From Mycobacterium sp. E3251 (GTDB lineage: Bacteria > Actinomycetota > Actinomycetes > Mycobacteriales > Mycobacteriaceae): a DNA stretch of 64,000 bases. Positions 31,043-39,257 of the stretch are shown here, piece by piece; the first letter of the stretch is position 1, and every line of letters begins with the position of its first letter. The notes below the pieces were generated by a model. It did not search any database. It was not told the DNA's origin and worked only from the letters and a program-made list of their open reading frames with translations. The position numbers and the translations under genes were made by a program. The DNA lies in assembly GCF_001666835.1 (NCBI RefSeq), contig NZ_LZJF01000120.1, forward strand, positions 1 to 64,000, read 5' to 3'.

Positions 31043-31119
31043 TGGTGCCCTCGGTGGGATTCGAACCCACACTGGACGGGTTTTGAGTCCGTTTCCTCTG
31101 CCAGTTGGGATACGAGGGC
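31043..31119 (-). tRNA. tRNA with leucine anticodon CAA, class I shape, CCA encoded
   Basis: Read on the minus strand: acceptor GCCCTCG (31119-31113) pairs perfectly with CGAGGGC, the discriminator base is A, and CCA is encoded (31045-31043). The T arm is GTGGG-TTCGAAT-CCCAC. The anticodon loop CTCAAAA gives anticodon CAA (31085-31083), which reads UUG (Leu). The variable region is only five bases, so the molecule is a 74-nucleotide class I tRNA, whereas bacterial tRNA-Leu normally has a long variable arm. The anticodon stem has an A-C mismatch next to the loop. The identity is therefore by anticodon only. Confidence 0.85.
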
Positions 31120-31231
31120 TTGCCGGCCTCCTACCTTAGAGGCAGCCTCCCACCATAGAGGATTCGGTGTAGACACCCATCTCACCGCCCCGAGGTCGCT
31201 GGCCTCGGACGTTCACGAGACAATGTCCGTC

Positions 31232-31846
31232 ATGACAGGCCCCACGACCGACACCGACGCCGCTGTGCCGCGCCGGGTCCTGATCGCGGAAGACGAAGCG
31301 CTGATCCGAATGGACCTCGCCGAGATGCTGCGAGAGGAGGGGTACGACATCGTCGGGGAGGCCGGCGACGGACAGGAGGCCGTCGAGTTGGCCGAACGAC
31401 ATCAACCCGACCTCGTGATCATGGACGTGAAGATGCCTCGCCGCGACGGGATCGACGCGGCGTCCGAGATCGCCAGCAAGCGCATCGCGCCGATCGTGGT
31501 GCTGACCGCGTTCAGCCAGCGCGACCTGGTCGAGCGCGCCCGCGATGCCGGGGCGATGGCCTACCTGGTGAAGCCCTTCACGATCAGCGACCTGATTCCG
31601 GCGATCGAATTGGCGGTCAGCCGCTTCAGTGAGATCACCGAGCTGGAACGCGAAGTGGCGACGTTGTCCGAGCGGCTGGAGACCCGCAAGCTCGTCGAAC
31701 GCGCCAAGGGCCTGCTGCAGACCAAGCAGGGCATGACCGAGCCCGAGGCGTTCAAGTGGATTCAGCGCGCCGCCATGGACCGCCGTACCACGATGAAGCG
31801 GGTCGCCGAAGTCGTCCTGGAAACCCTCGACACACCTGACGAGTAG
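31232..31846 (+). CDS. pdtaR: ANTAR-domain response regulator PdtaR
   Basis: A 204-residue two-domain regulator. The N-terminal receiver (about 11-125) has the acidic pair in LIAEDEALIRMDLAEML, the phospho-acceptor aspartate in LVIMDVKMPRRDGI, VLTAFSQRD and the lysine in YLVKPFTISD. A short coiled link follows, then a C-terminal ANTAR RNA-binding domain (ETRKLVERAKGLLQTKQGMT and AFKWIQRAAMDRRTTM). Phosphorylated PdtaR, with kinase PdtaS encoded elsewhere, acts as an antiterminator on mRNA hairpins, and nitric oxide and copper sensing by this system is reported in M. tuberculosis. The second ATG (31232) is chosen because MTGPTTD matches the family start. Confidence 0.95.
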   Translation: MTGPTTDTDAAVPRRVLIAEDEALIRMDLAEMLREEGYDIVGEAGDGQEAVELAERHQPDLVIMDVKMPRRDGIDAASEIASKRIAPIVVLTAFSQRDLVERARDAGAMAYLVKPFTISDLIPAIELAVSRFSEITELEREVATLSERLETRKLVERAKGLLQTKQGMTEPEAFKWIQRAAMDRRTTMKRVAEVVLETLDTPDE

Positions 31847-31855
31847 GTCGCGGCC

Positions 31856-31912
31856 GTCGAGTGTGAGCTCAGGCAGACGACACGCCGAATGAGGCCGCCG
31901 CAGTTGCACACT
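31856..31912. repeat. intergenic repeat between convergent genes, copy B of a dispersed repeat
   Basis: Bases 31856-31887 are the inverted relative of 2020-2051 (27 of 32 positions identical). As in copy A, the repeat lies just after a plus-strand gene and before a convergent minus-strand gene. An AGTGTG at 31860-31865 can pair with CACACT at 31907-31912. Confidence 0.6.
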
Positions 31913-31930
31913 GGGCGAAGGCTGAAAGCC

Positions 31931-33127
31931 TCAGCGCGCCACGATCACCGACGAGCCGTGACCGAACAGGCCCTGGTTGGCCGTGACGCCGACCGTGGCG
32001 TTCTCCACCTGCCGGCCCGTCGCCCGACCGCGCAGCTGCCAGGTCAGCTCGCAGACCTGCGCGATGGCCTGGGCGGGGATGGCCTCGCCGAAGCAGGCCA
32101 GCCCGCCCGACGGGTTGACCGGGACCCTGCCGCCGATGGTGGTCGCGCCGCCGCGCAGCAGCGCCTCGGCCTCGCCCTTCGGGCACAGCCCGAGATGCTC
32201 GTACCAGTCGAGCTCCAGCGCGGTGGACAGGTCGTAGACCTCGGCCAGGCTGACATCCTCGGGCCCGATGCCCGCCTCGGCGTAGGCCGCATCCAGGATC
32301 TGATCCTTGAACACCCGGTCCGGTGCGGGCACCGCGGCGGTGGAATCCGTTGCGATGTCGGGCAATTCGGGCAGGTGCTGCGGGTAGCGGGGGGTGACCG
32401 TGCTGACCGCCCGCACCGATGGAACGCCGTCGAGCGAGCCGAGGTGCTTGCGGGCGAACTCGGCGCTGGCCACGATCAGGGCCGCCGCACCATCGGAGGT
32501 GGCGCAGATGTCGAGCTGTCGCAACGGGTCGGCCACCACCGGGCTGGCGAACACGTCGTCGGCCGAAGCTTCCTTGCGGTAGCGGGCGTTCGGGTTCTGC
32601 AGGCCATGCCGCGAGTTCTTCACCTTCACCTGAGCGAAGTCCTCGGCCGTCGCGCCGTAGAGGTCCATCCGGCGGCGCGCCAGCAGCGCGAAGTACACCG
32701 GGTTCATCGCACCGATCAGGTGGAACCGCTGCCAGTCGGGGTCGTTCTTGCGTTCTCCGCCAACGGGAGCGAACGCGCCCTTCGGGGTGGTGTCGGCGCC
32801 GATCACCAGCGCGACGTCGCAGAAACCGGCCAGGATTTGAGCCCGCGCGCTCTGCAGCGCCTGGGAACCGCTCGCACACGCGGCGTAGCTCGAGCTGACC
32901 GGCACGCCGTTCCAGCCCAGCTTCTGGGCGAACGTCGACCCGGCGATGAAGCCCGGGTAGCCGTTGCGGATGGTGTCCGCGCCGGCGACCAGCTGAATCT
33001 GCGTCCAGTCCAGGCCGGCCTCGGCCAGCGCGGCGCGCGCGGCGACGACCCCGTACTCGGTGAAGTCGCGGCCCCACTTGCCCCACGGGTGCATTCCGGC
33101 GCCCAGGATGTAAAGCGGTTCGGGCAT
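31931..33127 (-). CDS. thiolase-like lipid-transfer protein (SCP2-thiolase family)
   Basis: A 398-residue thiolase-fold protein corresponding to Rv1627c. The nucleophile-type cysteine is Cys84 in SSSYAACASGSQALQ. The catalytic-histidine loop (GHPxG in true thiolases) reads GGLACFGEAIPA (about 341-352), and the last cysteine loop reads QGLFGHGSS, so the normal thiolase His/Cys set is incomplete. The ATG overlaps the stop of the DUF35 gene by one base (TGATG), so the two are made together. Thiolase-like/DUF35 pairs are known to form heteromeric complexes, for example the Ltp2-ChsH2 retro-aldolase of steroid side-chain breakdown. A lyase or condensing role on a CoA thioester is my inference; the substrate is unknown. 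Confidence 0.88.
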   Translation of the reverse strand: MPEPLYILGAGMHPWGKWGRDFTEYGVVAARAALAEAGLDWTQIQLVAGADTIRNGYPGFIAGSTFAQKLGWNGVPVSSSYAACASGSQALQSARAQILAGFCDVALVIGADTTPKGAFAPVGGERKNDPDWQRFHLIGAMNPVYFALLARRRMDLYGATAEDFAQVKVKNSRHGLQNPNARYRKEASADDVFASPVVADPLRQLDICATSDGAAALIVASAEFARKHLGSLDGVPSVRAVSTVTPRYPQHLPELPDIATDSTAAVPAPDRVFKDQILDAAYAEAGIGPEDVSLAEVYDLSTALELDWYEHLGLCPKGEAEALLRGGATTIGGRVPVNPSGGLACFGEAIPAQAIAQVCELTWQLRGRATGRQVENATVGVTANQGLFGHGSSVIVAR

Positions 33128-33567
33128 CAGGCGATCCTCCACGCATAGACGATGCGCTGCACGCCGTCGGCGTCGGTGAACAGCGGCATGGTGGTCAGCT
33201 CCATCTCCATGCCGACCTTCAAATCGGCGGCCAGCGTGCCCTCGACCACCTTGCCCAGCACGATGATTCCCTCGTCGGCCAGCTCGACCGCGGCGATGGC
33301 GAACGGCTCGAAGGGATCCGGGGCGGGGTAGGGCGGCGGGGGTGGATACCGGTTCTCGGTGTAGCTCCACAGCGTTCCCCGGGTCGACAACGCGACGGGT
33401 TCCAGTGTGTCGCTGGCGCAGGCCGGGTTGGGGCAGTTGTTCTCGCGCGGCGGGAAGACATAGGTGCCGCATTCGGGGCACTTGCTGCCGATCAAGTGGG
33501 CGCTTCCGGTGTCGTCGGTGGCGAACCATCCGTCGATCGCGGGTTCTTGGCTGGTGACCTCTGGCAC
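33127..33567 (-). CDS. DUF35 zinc-ribbon/OB-fold acyl-CoA-associated protein
   Basis: A 146-residue DUF35 protein. The N-terminal rubredoxin-like zinc ribbon has KCPECGTYVFPPRENNCPNP (in part; cysteines CxxC and CxxxxC), followed by an OB-fold (GTLWSYTENRYPPPPP, IIVLGKVVEG, VGMEMELTTM). DUF35 proteins bind CoA esters and partner with thiolase-like enzymes. The GTG start at 33567 begins an apparent two-gene operon with the thiolase-like gene, divergent from polA 106 bases away. It corresponds to Rv1628c. Confidence 0.88.
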   Translation of the reverse strand: MPEVTSQEPAIDGWFATDDTGSAHLIGSKCPECGTYVFPPRENNCPNPACASDTLEPVALSTRGTLWSYTENRYPPPPPYPAPDPFEPFAIAAVELADEGIIVLGKVVEGTLAADLKVGMEMELTTMPLFTDADGVQRIVYAWRIA

Positions 33568-33660
33568 TCGGCCAGACTACCCAGCCCCAATACGAAACTG
33601 AAACGTGTTGCAGTTCCGGCCCCGGGTGGTTGGGGCGCGTGCCCCGTCGTACCGGATGCC

Positions 33661-33666
33661 TAGAGT
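33661..33666 (+). promoter_or_regulatory. -10-like hexamer for polA (leaderless placement)
   Basis: TAGAGT ends seven bases before the GTG start of polA at 33674; no Shine-Dalgarno is present. This is consistent with a leaderless transcript. Confidence 0.45.
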
Positions 33667-33673
33667 GTGAGCC

Positions 33674-36373
33674 GTGAGTATCGCCAGCGAGGAGCAGACC
33701 AAGCCGACGCTGATGCTGCTGGACGGCAATTCGCTGGCCTTCCGCGCCTTCTACGCGCTGCCCGCCGAGAATTTCAAGACCCGCGGCGGCCTGACCACCA
33801 ACGCGGTGTACGGCTTCACGGCGATGCTGATCAATCTGTTGCGCGACGAGGCCCCGACGCACATCGCCGCGGCGTTCGACGTGTCCCGGCAGACGTTCCG
33901 TTCCGAGCGGTACCCCGAGTACAAGGCCAATCGCTCGGCGACGCCGGACGAATTTCACGGCCAGATCGACATCACCAAGGAAGTGCTGAACGCTCTGGGC
34001 ATCACGGTGCTCGCCGAGCCGGGCTTCGAAGCCGACGACCTCATCGCGACGCTGGCCACCCAGGCCGAACACCAGGGCTACCGCGTGCTGGTGGTCACCG
34101 GCGACCGGGACTCTCTGCAGTTGGTCAGCGACGACGTCACGGTGCTCTACCCGCGCAAGGGCGTCAGCGAACTCACCCGGTTCACGCCCGAGGCCGTCGT
34201 CGAAAAGTACGGGTTGACCCCCACGCAGTACCCCGACTTCGCCGCCCTGCGTGGCGATCCCAGCGACAACCTGCCCGGCATCCCCGGCGTCGGGGAGAAG
34301 ACCGCGTCCAAGTGGATCGCCGAGTACGGCTCGCTGCAAGGTCTGGTCGACAACGTCGACTCGGTGCGCGGCAAGGTCGGCGACGCGCTGCGGGCCAACC
34401 TGGCCAGCGTGATCCGCAACCGCGAGCTCACCGATCTGGTCAAGGACGTGCCGCTGGCGCAGACCCCGGACACGCTGCGCATGCAGCCCTGGGACCGCGA
34501 CCACATCCACCGGCTGTTCGACGACCTGGAGTTCCGGGTGTTGCGCGACCGCTTGTTCGACACCCTGGCCGCGGCAGCGCCGGAGGTCGACGCCGGTTTT
34601 GACGTCCGCGGGGGCGCGCTGCAGCCCGGCGAGCTGGCGGTGTGGCTGGCGGAGCACAGCTCGGGCAAGCGGTTCGGTCTGGCCGTCGTCGGCACGCATT
34701 TGGCCTACGACGCCGACGCCACCGCGTTGGCCATCGTCTCCGCCGACGGTGAGGGCCGCTACATCGACACCTCAACGCTGGAGCCCGACGACGAGGCGGC
34801 GCTGGCGTCCTGGTTGGCCGACCCGGGTCCACCCAAGGCGCTGCACGAAGCCAAGCTGGCGATGCACGACCTCGCCGGCCGGGGCTGGACGCTGGCCGGC
34901 GTCACCTCCGATACCGCGCTGGCCGCCTACCTGGTTCGGCCCGGGCAGCGCAGCTTCTCCCTCGAGGACCTGTCGCTGCGCTACCTACGCAGGGAGCTTC
35001 GCGCGGAAAGTCCTGAGCAGCAACAGCTTTCGCTGCTCGACGATTCCGATGGGACGGACGACCAGGCGGTGCAGACGCTGATCCTGCGGGCCGTGGCGGT
35101 GCTGGATCTGGCCGACGCGCTCGACGAGGAGCTGGCCCGCATCAACTCCACGTCGCTGCTTGGCGGCATGGAGCTGCCGGTGCAGCGGGTGCTGGCCGGG
35201 ATGGAAAACACCGGCATCGCAGTCGATCTGGATCTGCTCGGCGAGCTGCAGAGCGATTTCGCCCACCAGATCCGCGACGCGGCCGAAGCGGCCTACGCGG
35301 TGATCGGCAAGCAGATCAACCTGGGCTCGCCGAAGCAGTTGCAGGCGGTGCTCTTCGACGAGCTGGAGATGCCGAAGACCAAGCGCACCAAGACCGGCTA
35401 CACCACCGATGCCGACGCCCTGCAGTCGCTGTTCGACAAGACCGGCCATCCGTTCCTGCAGCACCTGCTCACCCACCGCGACGCCACCCGGCTCAAGGTG
35501 ACCGTCGACGGCTTGCTGAATTCGGTGGCCTCCGACGGGCGCATCCACACCACGTTCAACCAGACCATCGCGGCGACGGGCCGGCTGTCGTCGACCGAGC
35601 CGAACCTGCAGAACATCCCGATCCGCACCGAGGCGGGCCGGCGGATCCGGGACGCGTTCGTGGTCGGCGACGGCTACAGCGAGCTGATGACCGCCGATTA
35701 CAGCCAGATCGAAATGCGGATCATGGCGCATCTGTCGCGGGACGAGGGCCTGATCGAGGCGTTCAACACGGGGGAGGACCTGCACTCGTTCGTCGCGTCC
35801 CGAGCATTCGGCGTGCCGATCGAGGAGGTCACCGGCGAGCTGCGCCGCCGGGTCAAGGCGATGTCGTACGGGCTGGCCTACGGGTTGAGCGCCTACGGCC
35901 TGTCGCAGCAGTTGAAGATCTCCACCGAAGAGGCGAAGGAACAGATGGACGCCTACTTCGCCCGGTTCGGCGGGGTGCGCGACTACCTGATGAACATCGT
36001 GGAGCAGGCCCGCAAGGACGGCTACACCTCGACGGTGCTGGGCCGCCGCCGCTACCTTCCCGAGCTGGACAGCAGCAACCGCCAGGTGCGGGAGGCGGCC
36101 GAGCGGGCGGCGCTCAACGCGCCCATCCAGGGCAGCGCCGCCGACATCATCAAGGTCGCGATGATCGAGGTCGACAAGGCGATCAAAGAAGCCGGGCTGA
36201 AGTCCCGGATGCTGCTGCAGGTGCATGACGAACTGCTGTTCGAAATCGCTCCGGGCGAGCGCGACCAGCTCGAGGCGCTGGCCCGCGAGAAGATGGGCGG
36301 CGCCTATCCGCTCGACGTGCCGTTGGAGGTCTCGGTGGGCTACGGCCGTTCCTGGGACGCGGCGGCGCATTGA
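33674..36373 (+). CDS. polA: DNA polymerase I
   Basis: Repair and Okazaki-fragment polymerase of 899 residues. The N-terminal 5' nuclease domain (about 10-300) shows LMLLDGNSLAFRAFYALP, YKANRSATPDEFHGQ, LVVTGDRDSLQLVSD and RGDPSDNLPGIPGVG. The middle domain (about 320-510) lacks a recognisable set of 3'-5' exonuclease acidic motifs, as in other mycobacterial enzymes, so proofreading is unlikely. The polymerase domain has motif A DYSQIEMRIMAHLS, the O-helix RRRVKAMSYGLAYGLSAYGL and motif C QVHDELLFEI. GTG 33674 is preceded by the -10-like TAGAGT. Confidence 0.97.
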   Translation: MSIASEEQTKPTLMLLDGNSLAFRAFYALPAENFKTRGGLTTNAVYGFTAMLINLLRDEAPTHIAAAFDVSRQTFRSERYPEYKANRSATPDEFHGQIDITKEVLNALGITVLAEPGFEADDLIATLATQAEHQGYRVLVVTGDRDSLQLVSDDVTVLYPRKGVSELTRFTPEAVVEKYGLTPTQYPDFAALRGDPSDNLPGIPGVGEKTASKWIAEYGSLQGLVDNVDSVRGKVGDALRANLASVIRNRELTDLVKDVPLAQTPDTLRMQPWDRDHIHRLFDDLEFRVLRDRLFDTLAAAAPEVDAGFDVRGGALQPGELAVWLAEHSSGKRFGLAVVGTHLAYDADATALAIVSADGEGRYIDTSTLEPDDEAALASWLADPGPPKALHEAKLAMHDLAGRGWTLAGVTSDTALAAYLVRPGQRSFSLEDLSLRYLRRELRAESPEQQQLSLLDDSDGTDDQAVQTLILRAVAVLDLADALDEELARINSTSLLGGMELPVQRVLAGMENTGIAVDLDLLGELQSDFAHQIRDAAEAAYAVIGKQINLGSPKQLQAVLFDELEMPKTKRTKTGYTTDADALQSLFDKTGHPFLQHLLTHRDATRLKVTVDGLLNSVASDGRIHTTFNQTIAATGRLSSTEPNLQNIPIRTEAGRRIRDAFVVGDGYSELMTADYSQIEMRIMAHLSRDEGLIEAFNTGEDLHSFVASRAFGVPIEEVTGELRRRVKAMSYGLAYGLSAYGLSQQLKISTEEAKEQMDAYFARFGGVRDYLMNIVEQARKDGYTSTVLGRRRYLPELDSSNRQVREAAERAALNAPIQGSAADIIKVAMIEVDKAIKEAGLKSRMLLQVHDELLFEIAPGERDQLEALAREKMGGAYPLDVPLEVSVGYGRSWDAAAH

Positions 36374-36581
36374 CGGGGGCGTCAGTCGCCGAGGATGATC
36401 TAGCGGAGAGAAAATTTATCGCGAAATTCGCGTTGCGGTCACTTTCGCCGTGGGCATTCACCCGGTGTCGCGCAAGTGGCGCGCCGCCCGGGTTTGGCCA
36501 GCGTGTACGCAGTCGAGTAACCTCAATAGATAAATCCCAGTTTTGTCCCTACGACCCAACCTGTCCGGAGCAACCCACCAC
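36374..36581 (+). promoter_or_regulatory. rpsA upstream region
   Basis: A 208-base gene-free leader and promoter region. It has an AT-rich patch (36411-36430), a dyad CGCGAA-A-TTCGCG at 36420-36432 that could be an operator, and a TAACCT hexamer near 36519 that could be the -10 for rpsA, leaving a leader of about 55 bases. Ribosomal protein S1 genes are often autoregulated through their leaders. Confidence 0.4.
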
Positions 36582-38024
36582 ATGCCGAGTCCCACCGTCA
36601 CCTCGCCCCAAGTAGCCGTCAACGACATTGGCTCCAGCGAGGACTTTCTTGCCGCAATAGACAAAACGATCAAGTACTTCAACGATGGCGACATCGTCGA
36701 GGGGACGATCGTCAAAGTGGACCGGGACGAGGTGCTCCTCGACATCGGCTACAAGACAGAGGGCGTCATCCCCGCCCGCGAGCTCTCCATCAAGCACGAT
36801 GTCGACCCCAGCGAGGTCGTTTCCGTCGGTGATGAGGTCGAAGCCCTTGTTCTCACCAAGGAGGACAAAGAGGGCCGCCTGATCCTGTCCAAGAAGCGCG
36901 CGCAATACGAGCGCGCCTGGGGCACCATCGAGGCGCTCAAGGAGAAGGACGAGGCCGTCAAGGGCACCGTCATCGAGGTGGTCAAGGGTGGCCTGATCCT
37001 CGACATCGGCCTGCGTGGCTTCCTGCCCGCGTCGCTGGTCGAGATGCGTCGGGTCCGCGATCTGCAGCCGTACATCGGCAAGGAGATCGAGGCCAAGATC
37101 ATCGAGCTGGACAAGAACCGCAACAACGTCGTGCTGTCGCGCCGGGCCTGGCTGGAGCAGACCCAGTCCGAGGTGCGCAGCGAGTTCCTCAACCAGCTGC
37201 AGAAGGGCGCCATCCGCAAGGGTGTCGTCTCGTCCATCGTCAACTTCGGCGCGTTCGTCGACCTCGGTGGTGTGGACGGCCTGGTGCACGTCTCCGAGCT
37301 GTCCTGGAAGCACATCGACCACCCGTCCGAGGTAGTCCAGGTCGGCGACGAGGTCACCGTCGAGGTGCTCGACGTCGACATGGACCGCGAGCGGGTTTCG
37401 TTGTCGCTCAAGGCAACCCAGGAAGACCCGTGGCGCCACTTCGCCCGCACGCACGCCATCGGCCAGATCGTGCCCGGCAAGGTCACCAAGCTGGTGCCGT
37501 TCGGTGCGTTCGTCCGCGTCGAGGAGGGCATCGAGGGCCTGGTGCACATCTCCGAGCTGGCCGAGCGCCACGTCGAGGTGCCCGACCAGGTGGTGGCCGT
37601 CGGTGACGACGCCATGGTCAAGGTCATCGACATCGACCTGGAGCGCCGCCGAATCTCGTTGTCGCTCAAGCAAGCCAACGAGGACTACACCGACGAGTTC
37701 GACCCGGCGAAGTACGGCATGGCCGACAGCTACGACGAGCAGGGCAACTACATCTTCCCCGAAGGCTTCGACGCCGAGACCAACGAATGGCTCGAGGGGT
37801 TCGACAAGCAGCGCACCGAGTGGGAGGCCCGCTACGCCGAGGCCGAACGCCGCCACAAGATGCACACCGCGCAGATGGAGAAGTTCGCCGCGGCCGAGGC
37901 GGCCGGGCACGCCGAGCAGTCGTCGGGCAACGGCGGTGCGCCGCAGGAGAAGGCGGCCGGCGGGTCGCTGGCCAGCGACGCTCAATTGGCCGCCCTGCGG
38001 GAGAAGCTCGCCGGCAACGCCTAA
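36582..38024 (+). CDS. rpsA: 30S ribosomal protein S1
   Basis: RNA-binding ribosomal protein of 480 residues that helps load mRNA on the 30S subunit. Four S1 OB-folds are visible: DGDIVEGTIVKVDRDEVLLD, DEAVKGTVIEVVKGGLILDI, GAIRKGVVSSIVNFGAFVDL and GQIVPGKVTKLVPFGAFVRV begin them in turn (about residues 36, 123, 208, 293). A charged C-terminal tail (about 395-480) is rich in Ala, Glu and Gln. ATG 36582 starts MPSPTVTSPQ, which matches the mycobacterial start; an upstream in-frame start at 36543 is not needed. RpsA has been proposed, and disputed, as a pyrazinamide target. Confidence 0.97.
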   Translation: MPSPTVTSPQVAVNDIGSSEDFLAAIDKTIKYFNDGDIVEGTIVKVDRDEVLLDIGYKTEGVIPARELSIKHDVDPSEVVSVGDEVEALVLTKEDKEGRLILSKKRAQYERAWGTIEALKEKDEAVKGTVIEVVKGGLILDIGLRGFLPASLVEMRRVRDLQPYIGKEIEAKIIELDKNRNNVVLSRRAWLEQTQSEVRSEFLNQLQKGAIRKGVVSSIVNFGAFVDLGGVDGLVHVSELSWKHIDHPSEVVQVGDEVTVEVLDVDMDRERVSLSLKATQEDPWRHFARTHAIGQIVPGKVTKLVPFGAFVRVEEGIEGLVHISELAERHVEVPDQVVAVGDDAMVKVIDIDLERRRISLSLKQANEDYTDEFDPAKYGMADSYDEQGNYIFPEGFDAETNEWLEGFDKQRTEWEARYAEAERRHKMHTAQMEKFAAAEAAGHAEQSSGNGGAPQEKAAGGSLASDAQLAALREKLAGNA

Positions 38025-38036
38025 GCGCGTTCACGC

Positions 38037-39251
38037 ATGCTGCGTATCGGGTTGACCGGTGGCATCGGCGCCGGCAAGTCGGCGCTGTCGACCACCTTCG
38101 CGAAATGCGGTGCGGTCATCGTCGACGGTGACGTCATCGCGCGCGAGGTGGTCCAGCCGGGCACCGAGGGGCTGGCGGCGCTTGTCGAGGCGTTCGGTGA
38201 CGACATACTGCTGCCCGACGGGTCGCTGGATCGTCCCGCGCTGGCCGCCAAGGCCTTCCGGGACGACGAGGCGCGTCAACGGCTGAACGGCATCGTCCAC
38301 CCGCTGGTCGGCAAGCGCCGCGCCGAGATCATCGCCTCGGTGCCCGAGGATTCGGTTGTCGTCGAAGACATCCCGCTGCTGGTGGAGTCGGGGATGGCGC
38401 CGCTGTTTCCGGTCGTGGTGATCGTGTATGCCGACGTCGAGGTGCGGCTGCGACGGCTGGTCGATCAGCGGGGCATGCCCGAATCCGATGCCCGGGCCCG
38501 GATCGCCGCGCAGGCCAGCGACGAGCAGCGCCGTGCCGTCGCCGACATCTGGGTGGACAACTCCGGCACCCCGGAGGACCTGGTGCAGCGGGCCCATGAC
38601 GTGTGGGACCACCGGATACTGCCCTTCGCGCACAACCTGACTCGGCATCAGGTCGCCCTGGCGCCGGCGCGGGTGGTGCCGCCCGATCCGAGTTGGCCGG
38701 ATCAGGCACGGCGGATCGTCAACCGGTTGCAGACCGCCTGTGGCCACCGGGCGATTCGCGTGGACCACATCGGTTCGACCGCCGTGCCGGACCTTCCCGC
38801 CAAGGACGTGATCGACGTGCAGATCACCGTCGAATCATTGGCTGCCGCCGACGAACTCGTCGAGCCCCTGCTGGCCGCCGGCTACCCCCGCATCGAGCGC
38901 ATCACCTCCGACGTCGCCAGGCCCGATGCGCGCAGCACCGTCGAGCGCTACGACCACAGCGACGATGCGGAGCTGTGGGGCAAGCGGCTTCATGCCTCGG
39001 CCGATCCGGGTCGCCCAACCAACGTGCATATCCGGGTCGATGGCTGGCCCAACCAACAGTTCGCGCTGTTGTTCGTCGACTGGCTGTCGGCCAACGCCGA
39101 TGTGCGCGAGCAGTATTGGCGGGTCAAGCGGGAGGCGGATGCAGGCGCCGACGGCGACACCGTGCGCTATACCACCGCCAAAGAGCCGTGGTTTGGTGAC
39201 GCCTACCGGCGATCGTGGGAATGGGCCGACGCCACTGGCTGGAAGCCCTGA
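38037..39251 (+). CDS. coaE: dephospho-CoA kinase fused to a GrpB (UPF0157) domain
   Basis: Last enzyme of CoA synthesis, phosphorylating dephospho-CoA. The N-terminal kinase (about 1-200) has the P-loop GLTGGIGAGKSALS, DGDVIAREVVQPG and the lid region RLRRLVDQRGM. The C-terminal half (about 205-404) is a GrpB/UPF0157 domain with RVVPPDPSWPDQARRI, RVDHIGSTAVPDLPAKDVID (in part) and HIRVDGWPNQQFALLFVDWL. The fusion is known from M. tuberculosis, where the extra domain is reported to aid folding. The ATG starts 12 bases after rpsA, so the genes are probably co-transcribed. Confidence 0.96.
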   Translation: MLRIGLTGGIGAGKSALSTTFAKCGAVIVDGDVIAREVVQPGTEGLAALVEAFGDDILLPDGSLDRPALAAKAFRDDEARQRLNGIVHPLVGKRRAEIIASVPEDSVVVEDIPLLVESGMAPLFPVVVIVYADVEVRLRRLVDQRGMPESDARARIAAQASDEQRRAVADIWVDNSGTPEDLVQRAHDVWDHRILPFAHNLTRHQVALAPARVVPPDPSWPDQARRIVNRLQTACGHRAIRVDHIGSTAVPDLPAKDVIDVQITVESLAAADELVEPLLAAGYPRIERITSDVARPDARSTVERYDHSDDAELWGKRLHASADPGRPTNVHIRVDGWPNQQFALLFVDWLSANADVREQYWRVKREADAGADGDTVRYTTAKEPWFGDAYRRSWEWADATGWKP

Positions 39252-39257
39252 TCCGCC

